A stretch of 64,000 bases of DNA from Paracoccus solventivorans (GCF_900142875.1 NZ_FRCK01000001.1:310001-374000), one strand, 5' to 3'. Positions 37,516-46,616 are shown, counted from the first letter of the stretch. Notes: generated from the sequence alone by a model not told the origin. Translations and numbers: made by a program.

Positions 37516-38504
37516 GCGCCCCCCTCCGGCCCTCTCCGCCGCCGCTGATCCTGACCTGCGGCGAGCCCGCCGGCATCGGCCCGGAACTTGCCCCCCGGGC
37601 ACTGGCCGCCGGGGTACCCTTCGTCTGGATGGGCGATCCCCGCCACCTGCCCGCAGGCACCAACTGGGCCGAGGTCAGCACTCCCGCTGACCCCGCCCCC
37701 GCGGGCGCGCTGCCGGTCCTGCGCCACGACTTTCCCGCCCCCGCCACCCCGGGCCGCCCCGACCCCGCCAATGCGCAGGCGGTGGCCGAAGTGATCGCGC
37801 GCGCCGCCGCCATGGCGATGGCGGGCCAGGCGGGCGGCATCTGCACCCTGCCGATCAGCAAGCAGGCGCTGAAGCAGGGCGCGGGCTTCGCCTTTCCGGG
37901 CCATACCGAATATCTCGCCGATCTGGCCGGCGGGGCGGATGTGGTGATGATGCTGGCCTCGACCAGCGTCACCCCGCCCTGCCGGGTGGTCCCGGCCACC
38001 ATCCACATCCCGCTGGAGGATGTGCCCCGCACGCTGACGCCCGATCTGCTGGAACGCACGATCCGCATCACCCACGCCGGGCTGATCCGCGACTTCGGCA
38101 TCGCCGCGCCACGGATCGCGGTGGCCGGGCTCAACCCCCACGCGGGCGAGGGCGGCACCATGGGCCGGCAGGAAGCCGACTGGATCGCCCCCCTCTGCAC
38201 CCGCCTGCGGGCCGAAGGGCTGGACGTCTCGGGCCCCCACCCCGCCGACACCATGTTTCACGCCCCCGCCCGCGCCCGCTGGGACGCGGCCGTCGCCTGC
38301 TACCACGACCAGGCGCTGATCCCGATCAAGACGCTGGACTTTGCCGGCGGGGTCAACGTCACGCTGGGCCTGCCCTTCGTGCGGACCTCGCCCGACCACG
38401 GCACCGCCTTCGACATCGCCGGCACCGGCGCGGCGGACCCGTCCAGCACCATCGCCGCGCTGCGCCTGGCCTGGGACATGGCGTGCAAAAGGGCCGGCGC
38501 ATGA
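37512..38504 (+). CDS. pdxA: 4-hydroxythreonine-4-phosphate dehydrogenase
   Basis: 330 residues with a GTG start overlapping surA. Typical features are [60 protein letters not shown], and [15 protein letters not shown]; the metal-binding histidines in HTEYLA, NPHAGE and YHDQ are present. It makes the 3-amino-1-hydroxyacetone phosphate precursor of pyridoxal phosphate. The surA-pdxA-rsmA order is conserved in Proteobacteria. Confidence 0.97.
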   Translation: MSAPLRPSPPPLILTCGEPAGIGPELAPRALAAGVPFVWMGDPRHLPAGTNWAEVSTPADPAPAGALPVLRHDFPAPATPGRPDPANAQAVAEVIARAAAMAMAGQAGGICTLPISKQALKQGAGFAFPGHTEYLADLAGGADVVMMLASTSVTPPCRVVPATIHIPLEDVPRTLTPDLLERTIRITHAGLIRDFGIAAPRIAVAGLNPHAGEGGTMGRQEADWIAPLCTRLRAEGLDVSGPHPADTMFHAPARARWDAAVACYHDQALIPIKTLDFAGGVNVTLGLPFVRTSPDHGTAFDIAGTGAADPSSTIAALRLAWDMACKRAGA

Positions 38505-38505
38505 G

Positions 38506-38558
38506 CTTTCTTCATCACGCAAATATCCCGCGGGGGTCCGGGGGCGCGAAGCCCCCGG
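38506..38558 (-). repeat. REP-like element copy 6
   Basis: Minus-strand orientation: hairpin CCGGGGGCTTCGCGCCCCCGG (38538-38558), then ACCCCCGCGGGATATTTGCG and TGATGAAGAAAG. It lies inside the plus-strand operon between pdxA and rsmA, opposite to transcription. Confidence 0.7.
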
Positions 38559-38568
38559 TTGCGACAGG

Positions 38569-39441
38569 ATGAGTGCGATCGACGGCCTGCCACCGCTGCG
38601 CGAGGTCATCGCCCGCCACGACCTGCGCGCGAAAAAGCAGCTGGGCCAGAACTTCCTGCTGGACCTGAACCTGACCGCCCGCATTGCCCGCGCCGCCGGC
38701 GATCTGACGCAATGCGACGTGATCGAGGTCGGCCCCGGCCCCGGCGGGCTGACCCGCGGGCTGCTGGCCGAGGGCGCGCGCCATGTGCTCGCCATCGAAA
38801 AGGACGCCCGCGCCATCCCGGCGCTGCAGGAAATCGCCGCGCATTACCCCGGGCGGCTGACCGTGATTCAGGGCGACGCGCTGCAGATCGACCCGCTGGC
38901 GCATGTAACGCCGCCGATCCGCATTGCCGCGAACCTGCCCTACAACATCGGGACCGAACTGCTGGTCGGCTGGCTGACGCCGCCGGAATGGCCTCCCTTC
39001 TGGCAGTCGCTGACGCTGATGTTCCAGAAAGAGGTCGCCCAGCGGATCGTGGCGAAGCCGGGGGGCAAGGATTACGGGCGGCTGGCGCTGCTCGCGCAGT
39101 GGCGCTGCGAGGCAAGGATCGTGCTGACCCTGCCGCCGCAGGCCTTCGTGCCCGCGCCCAAGGTCGAATCGGCGGTGGTGCATCTGACCGCCCTACCCGC
39201 GCCGCGGTTTCCCGCCGACGCGCGCGTGCTGGAGGAAATCACCCGCGCCGCCTTCAACCAGCGCCGCAAGATGCTGCGCGCCTCGCTGCGCGGGCTGCAC
39301 CCGGCGATCGAATCGCTGCTGGAGGCATCGGGGATTGCGCCGACCGCGCGGGCCGAGGAAATCGACCTGGAACGCTATTGCGGGCTGGCCCGCGCGCTGG
39401 CGGCGGCGCGGCGAGCACCGGCCGGAATACCGCCGGGCTGA
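38569..39441 (+). CDS. rsmA: 16S rRNA adenine dimethyltransferase RsmA/KsgA
   Basis: 290 residues from ATG 38569. The Rossmann methyltransferase is complete: [11 protein letters not shown] (N-terminus), [16 protein letters not shown], the catalytic [10 protein letters not shown], and the C-terminal [12 protein letters not shown]. It dimethylates A1518 and A1519 of 16S rRNA in late small-subunit assembly. Last gene of the lpt-surA-pdxA-rsmA operon. Preceded by AGGATG, with AGGA as the ribosome-binding site only a few bases away, so ATG at 38569 is favoured by homology rather than spacing. Confidence 0.96.
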   Translation: MSAIDGLPPLREVIARHDLRAKKQLGQNFLLDLNLTARIARAAGDLTQCDVIEVGPGPGGLTRGLLAEGARHVLAIEKDARAIPALQEIAAHYPGRLTVIQGDALQIDPLAHVTPPIRIAANLPYNIGTELLVGWLTPPEWPPFWQSLTLMFQKEVAQRIVAKPGGKDYGRLALLAQWRCEARIVLTLPPQAFVPAPKVESAVVHLTALPAPRFPADARVLEEITRAAFNQRRKMLRASLRGLHPAIESLLEASGIAPTARAEEIDLERYCGLARALAAARRAPAGIPPG

Positions 39442-39465
39442 ATGGGGCGAAGCCGCGGCGCTGGC

Positions 39466-39556
39466 TCCGGCCGGCGCGGCTGCAATCCACCTGTTGAAGG
39501 TTCCACAAGACAAAAGGGGCGCGGTTGCCCGCACCCCCGGTCTTGGTCTTCGGCCT
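39466..39556 (+). repeat. Direct repeat copy 1 (DUF4167 3' end duplicated)
   Basis: 91-bp sequence similar over its whole length to 39577-39667, exactly 111 bp further on. On the minus strand it carries a GC hairpin ending in CCCCTTTTGT, a terminator-like end. This copy is no longer part of a gene. Confidence 0.7.
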
Positions 39557-39576
39557 CGTTGACGCGGCGGCGCCGG

Positions 39577-39667
39577 TCCGGCCGGCGCGGCTGCAATCAA
39601 CCTGCCGGCGGTTCCGCAAGATCGAAGGGGCGCGGCTGCCCGCGCCCCCGATCTCAGTCCTCGGCCT
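39577..39667 (+). repeat. Direct repeat copy 2, spanning the DUF4167 stop codon
   Basis: Second copy of the 91-bp repeat, including the last codons and stop of the DUF4167 gene (39654-39656) and a terminator-like hairpin (GGGGCGCGG with CCGCGCCCC on the minus strand). The tandem pair gives the gene two consecutive terminator-like stems. Confidence 0.7.
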
Positions 39668-40526
39668 TGACGGCGGGGGTGGTCTGCCCGACCGCCTCGT
39701 CGCTGCCCTCGGCCTCGTCGGCGCTGCGGCGGCGGCGCGGCGCGGCGCGCTTGGGCGCGGTCGCGGCGGTGCTGGACGCGCGCGGCTTGCGGGGGCGAGG
39801 CGGCGCGGCGGCGGGTTTTTCCGCCGGAGCGGCCTCGGCGCTGTCCGGTACCGCGGCCGGGGGCGCCGCGTCTTCTGCCTGAGCTTCGGTTTCGGGCGTC
39901 GCGATCCGGTCGGATTCGCCGGCCGGGGGGCGCGCCTCGGGCAGCGCGGTTGAGGCCGGGGCAGCCGGGCGCACGAAGCGCGGCAGCTCCTCGAGTTCCG
40001 AGGGCTCGGCGCCGTTCACCTGCCCATGGCCGGGCTGGGCTGCGTCATCTGCACCGCCGCGCGGACGCTCGTCGCGGCGCTCACCGCGGCTTTCGTTGCG
40101 CCCCTCGCCACGGTCGTCGCGGCGGTCCTGCCGGTCGCCGCGGTCGTCGCGGCGGCTTTCATTGCGGCCTTCGCCGCGGCCCTCGTTGCGCGATTCACCA
40201 CGCCCGTCGCCGCGATCCTCGCGGGTATCGCCGCCCTGGCCGCCCTGCGGGCCGCCGAACTGCGCCTGCCGCTCGGCCTGCTCGCGCTGCGCCTCGCCCA
40301 GCAGGCGGGTGTAATGCTCGGCGTGCTGCAGGAAGCTCTGCTCGGCCACGCGGTCGTTCGACAGCTGCGCATCGCGCGCAAGCGCCAGGTATTTCTCGAT
40401 GATCTGCTGCGGGGTGCCGCGCACCTTGCCCTCGGGGCCCGAGCTGTCGAAGACGCGGTTGATGATATTGCCCAGCGACCGCGGGTTGCGGGACTTGTTG
40501 CGCGAACGGGATTTGGAAGATCTCAT
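39654..40526 (-). CDS. DUF4167 family RNA-binding-like protein
   Basis: 290 residues from ATG 40526. The N-terminal domain MRSSKSRSRNKSRNPRSLGN and IINRVFDSSGPEGKVRGTPQQIIEKYLALARDAQLSNDRVAEQSFLQHAEHYTRLL (residues about 1-75) is the DUF4167 signature, found only in alphaproteobacteria and usually next to prfA-prmC, as here. Residues about 95-175 are Arg-Gly-Asp/Glu-Arg repeats, and the C-terminal half is Ala/Pro-rich. RNA binding is inferred from the basic start and RG-rich linker. A long 235-base gap to prmC carries no gene; its own promoter probably lies there. Confidence 0.88.
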   Translation of the reverse strand: MRSSKSRSRNKSRNPRSLGNIINRVFDSSGPEGKVRGTPQQIIEKYLALARDAQLSNDRVAEQSFLQHAEHYTRLLGEAQREQAERQAQFGGPQGGQGGDTREDRGDGRGESRNEGRGEGRNESRRDDRGDRQDRRDDRGEGRNESRGERRDERPRGGADDAAQPGHGQVNGAEPSELEELPRFVRPAAPASTALPEARPPAGESDRIATPETEAQAEDAAPPAAVPDSAEAAPAEKPAAAPPRPRKPRASSTAATAPKRAAPRRRRSADEAEGSDEAVGQTTPAVKAED

Positions 40527-40761
40527 CGTGCCAATGTTCTGGTCCGGCGCCACGCGCCTGGATGCGGTTGGGGTCACCATCCTGCAAAGGGAAGGGCCTG
40601 AAAACCGGCCCGGGATTTCGCGGAACGTTCCTGCAGCAAGCTGTGCGGATGACCCGTGAGGGGCGTCATGCCCACATCACGCGGCCTGCTAATCATGCCA
40701 GCCGGGCCAAGGCAAGCAAAATCGTGCAGATTTTCGACATGATCCGCATGAAAAGCGGCCG

Positions 40762-41595
40762 TCAGGGCAAGAATTGCCCCATCACCACCCGATCGCGGCC
40801 GTCCAGATCCTGCCGCAGCGCGATTTCGCCGAAACCCGCCGCCGCCATCAGCGCCGCGACCGCCGCGCCCTGCGTCGGCCCGATCTCGACCGCCAGCCAG
40901 CCCCCCGGCAGCAGATGCGCCCCGGCACCCGCGACGATGGCGCGATAGGCACCCAGCCCGTCGCCCTCGTCGGTCAGCGCCGCCCGCGGCTCCCACTCGC
41001 GCACCTCGGGCGACAGCGCCGCCATCTCGTCCAGGGCGATATAGGGCGGGTTCGAGACGATCAGGCCGAAGCGTCCCTCGACCCCCAAGAACCAGTCCGA
41101 GCACTGGAAATCAGCCGCAATTCCAAGCGCCTGCGCGTTATCCCGCGCGACCTCCAGCGCAGCCCCGGACAGGTCCACGCCCAGGCCGCGCGCACCCGGC
41201 CGTTCGGCCAGCAGCGACAGCAGGATCGCGCCGGTGCCGGCGCCCAGGTCCAGCACGGAATCCCACGGCAGATCCAGCGCCGCCACCACCAGGGTTTCGG
41301 TTTCCGGGCGCGGGTCCAGCGTGTCGGTGGTGACGCGGAAGCGGTGCTTCCAGAACTCGCGCCAGCCCAGGATCTGGCTGACCGGCTGCCGCGCGGCGCG
41401 CGCCTCGATCGCCGCGGCAAAGGCGGTCTGCGCGGGCGCCGGCAGCGACTGCGACAATTCACCGCGCACCGAATGGCGCGGCACCCCTAGCGCAAAACCC
41501 AGCAGCGCCAGCGCGTCGCCCGCCGCATCCGGCACCCCGGCCGCGGCCAGACGCCGCACCGCCTCGGCCAGCGCCTGGTGGCCGGTCTGGCTCAC
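40762..41595 (-). CDS. prmC: Peptide chain release factor N5-glutamine methyltransferase
   Basis: 277 residues with N-terminal helical domain (residues 1-80) and a Rossmann methyltransferase: [16 protein letters not shown] (SAM motif I) and the catalytic [10 protein letters not shown]. It methylates the glutamine of the GGQ motif in RF1 and RF2. It overlaps prfA by 4 bases, so enzyme and substrate are co-translated, the standard arrangement. Confidence 0.97.
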   Translation of the reverse strand: MSQTGHQALAEAVRRLAAAGVPDAAGDALALLGFALGVPRHSVRGELSQSLPAPAQTAFAAAIEARAARQPVSQILGWREFWKHRFRVTTDTLDPRPETETLVVAALDLPWDSVLDLGAGTGAILLSLLAERPGARGLGVDLSGAALEVARDNAQALGIAADFQCSDWFLGVEGRFGLIVSNPPYIALDEMAALSPEVREWEPRAALTDEGDGLGAYRAIVAGAGAHLLPGGWLAVEIGPTQGAAVAALMAAAGFGEIALRQDLDGRDRVVMGQFLP

Positions 41596-42647
41596 CCCTC
41601 GGCCTCGGCCAGCCGCGTGGCCTGGTCATGGGCGACCAGCGCGTCGATGATCTCGGACAAGTCCCCTTCCAGCACCCGGTCCAGCGCGTAAAGCGTCAGG
41701 TTGATGCGGTGGTCGGTCACCCTGCCCTGCGGGAAATTGTAGGTGCGGATGCGTTCGCTGCGGTCGCCGCTGCCGACCTGCGACTTGCGGTCGGCGGCGC
41801 GTTCGGCATCGGCGCGGTTGCGCTCCGCGTCGTAAAGCCGCGCGCGCAGCACCGCCATGGCGTTGGCGCGGTTCTGGTGCTGCGATTTCTCGCTGCTGGT
41901 CACCACGATGCCGGTGGGCAAATGGGTGATCCGCACCGCGGAATCGGTGGTGTTCACATGCTGCCCGCCCGCGCCGGATGACCGCATGGTGTCGATGCGG
42001 ATGTCGCTGGCGGGGATGTCGATGTCGACCTCGGCCGCCTCGGGCAGCACCGCGACGGTGGCGGCGCTGGTGTGGATGCGCCCGCCGGATTCGGTGTCGG
42101 GCACCCGCTGCACCCGGTGCACGCCCGATTCGTATTTCAGCCGCGCGAACACGCCCTCGCCGGCGATATGGGCGACGGCTTCCTTGACCCCGCCCAGTTC
42201 CGAGGGCGCCAGTTCCAGCAGCCGGAAATCCCAGCCCTGCTGCTCGGCGTGGCGCTGATACATGCGCAGCAGGTCGCCGGCGAACAGCGCCGCCTCGTCT
42301 CCGCCGGTGCCGGGGCGGATTTCCAGGATCGCCGGGCGGGCGTCGGCGGCGTCGCGGGGCAGCAGCGCCAGCCGCAGCGCCTGTTCCAGCTCGGGCAGGC
42401 GGGCGCGCAGCCGGGCGATCTCGTCCTCGGCCAGCTCGCGCATGTCGGGGTCGGACAGCATCGCCTGCGCCTCGGCCAGCCCCTCGGTTGCGGCGTGAAA
42501 TTCGTTGATCTGGGCGACGACCGGGCCAAGCTCGGCATATTCGCGGCTGACGCGCGCGATCTCATCGGCGGCCGGGCCGGCATTCAGCCGCGCCTCGAGA
42601 TACTCGAAGCGGTTCACGATCTGGGCCAGGCGGTCGGCGGGAAACAT
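41592..42647 (-). CDS. prfA: Peptide chain release factor 1
   Basis: 351 residues from ATG 42647 (usual RF1 length about 360). The stop-codon reader motif PxT is PDT at residues 183-185 (VQRVPDTES), and the catalytic GGQ is at 227-229 ([10 protein letters not shown]). Recognises UAA and UAG. The upstream open frame has no homology. It is divergent from the cytochrome peroxidase gene across 131 bases. Confidence 0.97.
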   Translation of the reverse strand: MFPADRLAQIVNRFEYLEARLNAGPAADEIARVSREYAELGPVVAQINEFHAATEGLAEAQAMLSDPDMRELAEDEIARLRARLPELEQALRLALLPRDAADARPAILEIRPGTGGDEAALFAGDLLRMYQRHAEQQGWDFRLLELAPSELGGVKEAVAHIAGEGVFARLKYESGVHRVQRVPDTESGGRIHTSAATVAVLPEAAEVDIDIPASDIRIDTMRSSGAGGQHVNTTDSAVRITHLPTGIVVTSSEKSQHQNRANAMAVLRARLYDAERNRADAERAADRKSQVGSGDRSERIRTYNFPQGRVTDHRINLTLYALDRVLEGDLSEIIDALVAHDQATRLAEAEG

Positions 42648-42693
42648 GAGCGGCAAATAATCGCCACGCGGCGCCGCGGCAAGCCCGACCAAT

Positions 42694-42707
42694 TTGATCC
42701 ACATCAG
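42694..42707 (+). promoter_or_regulatory. FNR/Anr-type box upstream of the cytochrome c peroxidase gene
   Basis: TTGATCCACATCAG matches the TTGAT-N4-ATCAA consensus at 9 of 10 positions. Its centre at 42700.5 lies about 42 bases before a start predicted from a TACTGT -10 box (42732-42737), the exact class II FNR spacing. Induction at low oxygen is inferred. Confidence 0.7.
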
Positions 42708-42731
42708 TGACAGCCGCGTTAAGTGTTTGGA

Positions 42732-42737
42732 TACTGT
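42732..42737 (+). promoter_or_regulatory. Candidate -10 element of the peroxidase gene
   Basis: TACTGT, 24 bases after the end of the FNR box and 41 bases before the ATG; no good -35 is present, consistent with an activator-dependent promoter. Confidence 0.5.
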
Positions 42738-42778
42738 TGCCTGATAAGCGGTACCGACCCAAAGCAAAGGGAAGCAAC

Positions 42779-43912
42779 ATGAGTCCTCGTTCCGTCTTCT
42801 TACTCTCCACGGCCCTCGCATTTGCAGCGCCGGCCGCATTCGCGCAGGAAGCGGCGGATCCCACGGCCACCCCCGAGGCGGCGGTGGCCGAAGCCCCCGG
42901 CTCTCCCGATGCGGAGCTGCGCGCCGAGGCCGCAGAGTGGTTCCAGCCGATCCCCCGCGCCGCCGAGTTGCCCAGCGGGCGCCCGATGACGCAGCCGCGC
43001 ATCGAACTGGGCAAGACCCTGTTCTTCGACCCGCGCATGTCGCTGTCGGGCGTGTTCTCGTGCCAGTCCTGCCACAACGTCGGCCTGGGCGGCACCGACA
43101 TGCTGGAAACCTCGGTCGGCCACGGCTGGCAGCAGGGGCCGCGCAACTCGCCCACCATGCTGAACGCGGTGTTCAACGCCGCCCAGTTCTGGGACGGCCG
43201 CGCCGAGGACATGGCCGAACAGGCCAAGGGCCCGGTCCAAGCCGGGGTGGAGATGAACAACACCCCCGACAACCTGATCGAGACGCTGCAGTCCATGCCG
43301 GGCTATGTCGAGCTGTTCCAGGCCGCCTTCCCGGGTGAAGAGCAGCCGATCACCTTCGACAACTTCGCCTTGGCGATCGAGGCGTTCGAGGCGACGCTGA
43401 TCACCCCCAACTCGGCCTTCGACCAATGGCTGATGGGTATCGACGGCGCCATGAACGAGCAGGAAAAGCGCGGGCTGCGCGCCTATATGGACGCCGGTTG
43501 CCAAAGCTGCCACGCGGGGGTGAACTTCGGCGGTCAGGAATACTATCCCTTCGGCCTGATCGAGGCGCCCGACGCGTCCGTCCGCCCGGAAGGCGACGTC
43601 GGCCGCTATCAGGTCACCCAGACCGAGGACGACCAGTATGTGTTCCGCGCCGCGCCGCTACGCAACGTGGCGATGACCCCGCCCTATTTCCACTCGGGCG
43701 TGATCTGGGAGCTGGAGGATGCGGTGCGCATCATGTCCTCGGCGCAGCTGGGGACCGAGCTGACGGACGAGCAGGCCACGGACATCACGGCGTTCCTGGG
43801 CACGCTGACCGGCGAGCAGCCGCAGATCGTGCACCCGATCCTGCCAGTCCGGGGCGAGACCACCCCCCGCCCGCAGCCGATCAGCCTGCCGGCCAACGCC
43901 CCGGCGGAATAA
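42779..43912 (+). CDS. ccpA: Di-haem cytochrome c peroxidase
   Basis: 377 residues from ATG 42779 with AAGGGAAG upstream. Signal peptide [20 protein letters not shown]. Two CxxCH haem sites (CQSCH at 95-99 and 241-245) and the surrounding [12 protein letters not shown], FGGxxY and [16 protein letters not shown] segments mark a bacterial di-haem peroxidase of the CcpA/MauG superfamily. It reduces hydrogen peroxide to water in the periplasm using cytochrome c. The FNR box before it fits the known low-oxygen control of such genes in Paracoccus and Pseudomonas. A 35-residue Ala/Glu-rich stretch precedes the core. Monocistronic. Confidence 0.94.
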   Translation: MSPRSVFLLSTALAFAAPAAFAQEAADPTATPEAAVAEAPGSPDAELRAEAAEWFQPIPRAAELPSGRPMTQPRIELGKTLFFDPRMSLSGVFSCQSCHNVGLGGTDMLETSVGHGWQQGPRNSPTMLNAVFNAAQFWDGRAEDMAEQAKGPVQAGVEMNNTPDNLIETLQSMPGYVELFQAAFPGEEQPITFDNFALAIEAFEATLITPNSAFDQWLMGIDGAMNEQEKRGLRAYMDAGCQSCHAGVNFGGQEYYPFGLIEAPDASVRPEGDVGRYQVTQTEDDQYVFRAAPLRNVAMTPPYFHSGVIWELEDAVRIMSSAQLGTELTDEQATDITAFLGTLTGEQPQIVHPILPVRGETTPRPQPISLPANAPAE

Positions 43913-43920
43913 GGCAGCAA

Positions 43921-43946
43921 GGCGGGGCCGGGAAACCGGCCCCGCC
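43921..43946 (+). terminator. Terminator-like hairpin after ccpA
   Basis: Perfect 11-bp stem (43921-43931 with 43936-43946) with a GAAA tetraloop, 8 bases after the stop. The following bases are C rather than T, so it may act through stem strength alone. Confidence 0.6.
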
Positions 43947-43969
43947 CCCCCACGCCGCACACCCTTGCA

Positions 43970-44292
43970 GGGAGGTGGTGCGAGAACGCACCCCGGGGGG
44001 CCGCCGTCAGGCGGTCCCGATGGCCGTTGCGGAGCACACGGCGGCGAGGGTCGGAAGACCGGCGGATTTGGGTGACCTGCGCGAGCGCATGACCTGCGCG
44101 GCGCCCGGGATGCTGGCAGGCGCAGGTCTTTCGGGCCCACATGCGCAGCGGAGAAGGTCTGACGACCGACCGGTTCAGTTAAGGGCGCGGATGCATGGAG
44201 CTGCGCGGCGCAGGGATGGCGTCAGGCGCAGGTTCTATAGAGCCTACACGTGCGGCGGCGAGAGTCTGAAGACTGACCCCGTTCAGTTGCAG
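43970..44292. repeat. Three degenerate 107-bp tandem repeats with covarying hairpins
   Basis: Fills most of the 455-base gap between ccpA and the YceI gene. Units lie at about 43970-44077, 44078-44184 and 44185-44292. In each, a hairpin sits at the same offset: 44049-44060 (GGTC/GACC), 44156-44167 (GGTC/GACC) and 44263-44274 (AGTC/GACT), exactly 107 bases apart; the G-C to A-U change is compensated. A further GG...CC stem precedes it. Conserved end GTTCAGTT in the last two units. No convincing open frame. A structured RNA or DNA element is inferred. The last 75 bases before 44368 hold nothing recognisable. Confidence 0.65.
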
Positions 44293-44367
44293 GCAGCATC
44301 AGCATCAAAAATCATTAACGCCGCACAACCGCCCCACACAACCGCCCCAACCGCCCCGCCAGCAGGC

Positions 44368-45012
44368 TCAGCCCTTCCGCGCCTCGACCGCAATATTGAT
44401 CTTCAGCTCGTCAGAGACCGCCGGGGCAAAGCCGCCCATGTTGAAGTCGCTGCGCAGGATGCTGCCCTCGATGTCGAAGCCGACCGCGGGCAGGTTGCTC
44501 ATCGGGTTCACGCCGGCCTTGTTCAGCTCGACCTCCAGCTTCACCTCGCGCGTCACCCCGTTCAGCGTCAACTCGCCGAAGACATCGGCCTCGTCCTCGT
44601 CCCGGACCTCGACGCGGGTCGAGCGGAAGGTTACGACGCTGTCGGGGGTAGCGGCAGTGACCAGCCCCTCGCCGTAGATATCCTTGTCCAGCGCCGGGGC
44701 GATGGTGCGGATCGCGCTCATCGGGAAACGCGCCTCGACGGTCGAGTTCGCGGGAGTCTCGGCGTCCAGGGTAATGCTGCCCTCAAGCCCGTTGACGAAG
44801 CCGTGGCTGGTCGAGAACCCCATGTGCTCATAGGAAAACACGATCTGGCTGTGCTCGGGGTCGAACTCATAGGTGCCGCCGATATCGCCCGGCTGCGCCG
44901 CGGCATCGGGGGCCGCCGCGCCATCGGCGGGGGCAGCGGCATTCTGGGCAAGCCCCGGTCCTGCCAGCAGCGCGGCCAGGGCCAGGACGGAAAGCCGTAG
45001 TCTCATATCCAT
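44368..45012 (-). CDS. YceI family periplasmic protein
   Basis: 214 residues with a signal peptide (MRLRLSVLALAALLAGPGLAQ; the start could equally be ATG 45006) and a Pro/Ala linker. The YceI lipocalin-like barrel follows: GTYEFDPEHSQIVFSYEHMGFSTSHGFVNGLEGSITLDAETPANSTVEARFPMSAIRT, VFGELTLNGVTREVKLEVEL, and GFDIEGSILRSDFNMG. Family members bind polyisoprenoids such as octaprenyl phosphate or long amides. Divergent from rpsF. Confidence 0.93.
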   Translation of the reverse strand: MDMRLRLSVLALAALLAGPGLAQNAAAPADGAAAPDAAAQPGDIGGTYEFDPEHSQIVFSYEHMGFSTSHGFVNGLEGSITLDAETPANSTVEARFPMSAIRTIAPALDKDIYGEGLVTAATPDSVVTFRSTRVEVRDEDEADVFGELTLNGVTREVKLEVELNKAGVNPMSNLPAVGFDIEGSILRSDFNMGGFAPAVSDELKINIAVEARKG

Positions 45013-45104
45013 CTCCCTCTCATGGCCCCGTGGATGAAAAGGGGCCGGCAGGGCGACAACACCGCGTGCGGCCCCGGCGTTCCCGCACCTGCGCCCGAAT
45101 CACC

Positions 45105-45132
45105 TTGCGCCACGCGGCCCAGACCTTATAAG
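45105..45132 (+). promoter_or_regulatory. Candidate promoter of the rpsF operon
   Basis: TTGCGC (45105-45110) and TATAAG (45127-45132) are 16 bases apart. The -10 overlaps a perfect palindrome CCTTATAAGG (45124-45133). About 105 bases of leader remain before the rpsF ATG, long enough for S6:S18 autoregulation, which I could not verify. Confidence 0.4.
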
Positions 45133-45238
45133 GCCCCATTCCTTTCCGCAGTTTTTTGCGAAACCGGCGAAGCCTCTCGTGGCGGGGCGCGGAAAGGCTG
45201 ACCCGCCTATGAAGCCCGCCCGAGACGAAAGGGATGCC

Positions 45239-45715
45239 ATGCCGCTTTACGAGCATGTGCTGATCGCCCGCCAGGACCTGTCGAATGCGCAGGCCGAAGG
45301 GCTGATCGAACATTTCTCGACCGTGCTGGCCGACAACGGCGGCACCGTCAAGGACAGCGAATACTGGGGCGTGCGCACGCTCGCCTACAAGATCAACAAG
45401 AACCGCAAGGGGCATTACGCCTTCCTGCGCTCGGACGCGCCCTCGGCCGCCGTGCAGGAGATGGAGCGCCTGGCCCGGCTGCATGACGACGTGATGCGCG
45501 TGCTGACCATCCGCGTCGACGAGCACAAGGACGGCCCCTCGGTGCAGATGCAGCGCCGCGACGACCGCGACCGTGGCGATCGCGGTGACCGTGGCGACCG
45601 TGGAGATCGCGGCGACCGCCGGGAATCGCGCGGCGACGACCGTGGCGACCGCGGTGACCGTGGCGACCGCGGTGATCGCGGCGACCGTGACCGCGCCCCC
45701 CGCAGCGACCGCTAA
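45239..45715 (+). CDS. rpsF: 30S ribosomal protein S6 with Arg-Gly-Asp-rich tail
   Basis: 158 residues from ATG 45239 (GAAAGGGA upstream). The S6 fold covers residues 1-100 (MPLYEHVLIARQDLSNAQAE, YWGVRTLAYKINKNRKGHY, RVLTIRVDEH). The last 50 residues are repeats of RGD/GDR such as DRGDRGDRGD, far beyond the usual end of S6 although alphaproteobacterial S6 tails are often extended. S6 pairs with S18 on the 30S platform. First gene of rpsF-rpsR-rplI. Confidence 0.97.
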   Translation: MPLYEHVLIARQDLSNAQAEGLIEHFSTVLADNGGTVKDSEYWGVRTLAYKINKNRKGHYAFLRSDAPSAAVQEMERLARLHDDVMRVLTIRVDEHKDGPSVQMQRRDDRDRGDRGDRGDRGDRGDRRESRGDDRGDRGDRGDRGDRGDRDRAPRSDR

Positions 45716-45730
45716 GAAAGGAACGACACC

Positions 45731-45958
45731 ATGGCGACCAAACCGTTTTTCCGCCGCCGGAAGGTCGATCCGTTCGGGGGCGACAACGCCCCGGCGATCG
45801 ACTACAAGGACACCCGCCTGCTGCAGCGCTACATCAGCGAACGCGGCAAGATCGTGCCGTCGCGCATCACTGCGGTCTCGGCCAAGAACCAGCGCAAGCT
45901 GGCGCAGGCGATCAAGCGCGCGCGCTTCCTTGCGCTGCTGCCTTACGCCGTGAAGTGA
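45731..45958 (+). CDS. rpsR: 30S ribosomal protein S18
   Basis: 75 residues, the usual length, with [67 protein letters not shown]. It binds S6 and the 16S central domain. It starts 15 bases after rpsF, preceded by an AAGGAACG ribosome-binding site. Confidence 0.99.
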   Translation: MATKPFFRRRKVDPFGGDNAPAIDYKDTRLLQRYISERGKIVPSRITAVSAKNQRKLAQAIKRARFLALLPYAVK

Positions 45959-45969
45959 GGACCTGACCC

Positions 45970-46560
45970 ATGCAAGTCATTCTGCTGGAACGCGTGGCCA
46001 AGCTAGGCCAGATGGGCGAGGTGGTGAAGGTCAAGGAGGGTTTCGCCCGCAACTACCTGCTGCCGCAGGGCAAGGCGCTGCGTGCCTCGGACGCCAACAT
46101 CGCCGCCTTTGAGGCCCGCAAGGCCGAACTGGCCAGCCGCAACGACGAATCCCGCGCCGAGGCGCAGAAGATCGCCGAGACGCTGGACGGCAAGAGCTTC
46201 GTCATCATCCGCTCGGCCTCGGACGCCGGGGCGCTGTATGGCTCGGTGACGCCGCGCGACGTGGCCGATGCCGCCGGGGCCGAGGGCTTTGCCGTCGAGC
46301 GCCGCGCCGTGGTGCTGGCCGCGCCGATCAAGGATCTGGGGCTGCACGAGGTGACCATCCACCTGCACCCCGAGGTCGAGGTCAAGGTGACGCTGAACGT
46401 CGCCCGCTCGCCCGAAGAGGCCGAGCTGCAGGCCTCGGGCAAGTCGATCCAAGAGCTGGCGGCCGAGGAAGACGCCGCCGCCGAGTTCGAGATCGCCGAG
46501 CTGTTCGATGACATCGGTTCGGCCGGCCGCGAGGACGACGAAGGCCCGCGCGGCGAATAA
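45970..46560 (+). CDS. rplI: 50S ribosomal protein L9
   Basis: 196 residues. N-terminal L9 domain is intact ([37 protein letters not shown]), followed by the long connecting helix and the C-terminal domain ([26 protein letters not shown]). The extra acidic C-terminal 45 residues (…[17 protein letters not shown]) are common in alphaproteobacterial L9. Third gene of the rpsF operon, with a clear terminator behind it. Confidence 0.98.
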   Translation: MQVILLERVAKLGQMGEVVKVKEGFARNYLLPQGKALRASDANIAAFEARKAELASRNDESRAEAQKIAETLDGKSFVIIRSASDAGALYGSVTPRDVADAAGAEGFAVERRAVVLAAPIKDLGLHEVTIHLHPEVEVKVTLNVARSPEEAELQASGKSIQELAAEEDAAAEFEIAELFDDIGSAGREDDEGPRGE

Positions 46561-46585
46561 GCGCCGCCCATGCCCTATCAATGCG

Positions 46586-46616
46586 ACCGCGCCGGATTCC
46601 GGCGCGGTTTTCTTTT
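46586..46616 (+). terminator. Rho-independent terminator of the rpsF operon
   Basis: 10-bp perfect stem (46586-46595 with 46599-46608, loop ATT) followed by TTTTCTTTT. 25 bases after the rplI stop. Confidence 0.9.

Noticed and set aside
39442..39650. A small gene in the gap after rsmA
   Set aside because: Both open frames run through the 91-bp duplicated terminator-like segments, so they are not supported as coding.
45580..45715. RGD tripeptides in S6 as cell-adhesion motifs
   Set aside because: They are repeats in a basic/acidic low-complexity tail of a ribosomal protein; integrin binding is not meaningful here.
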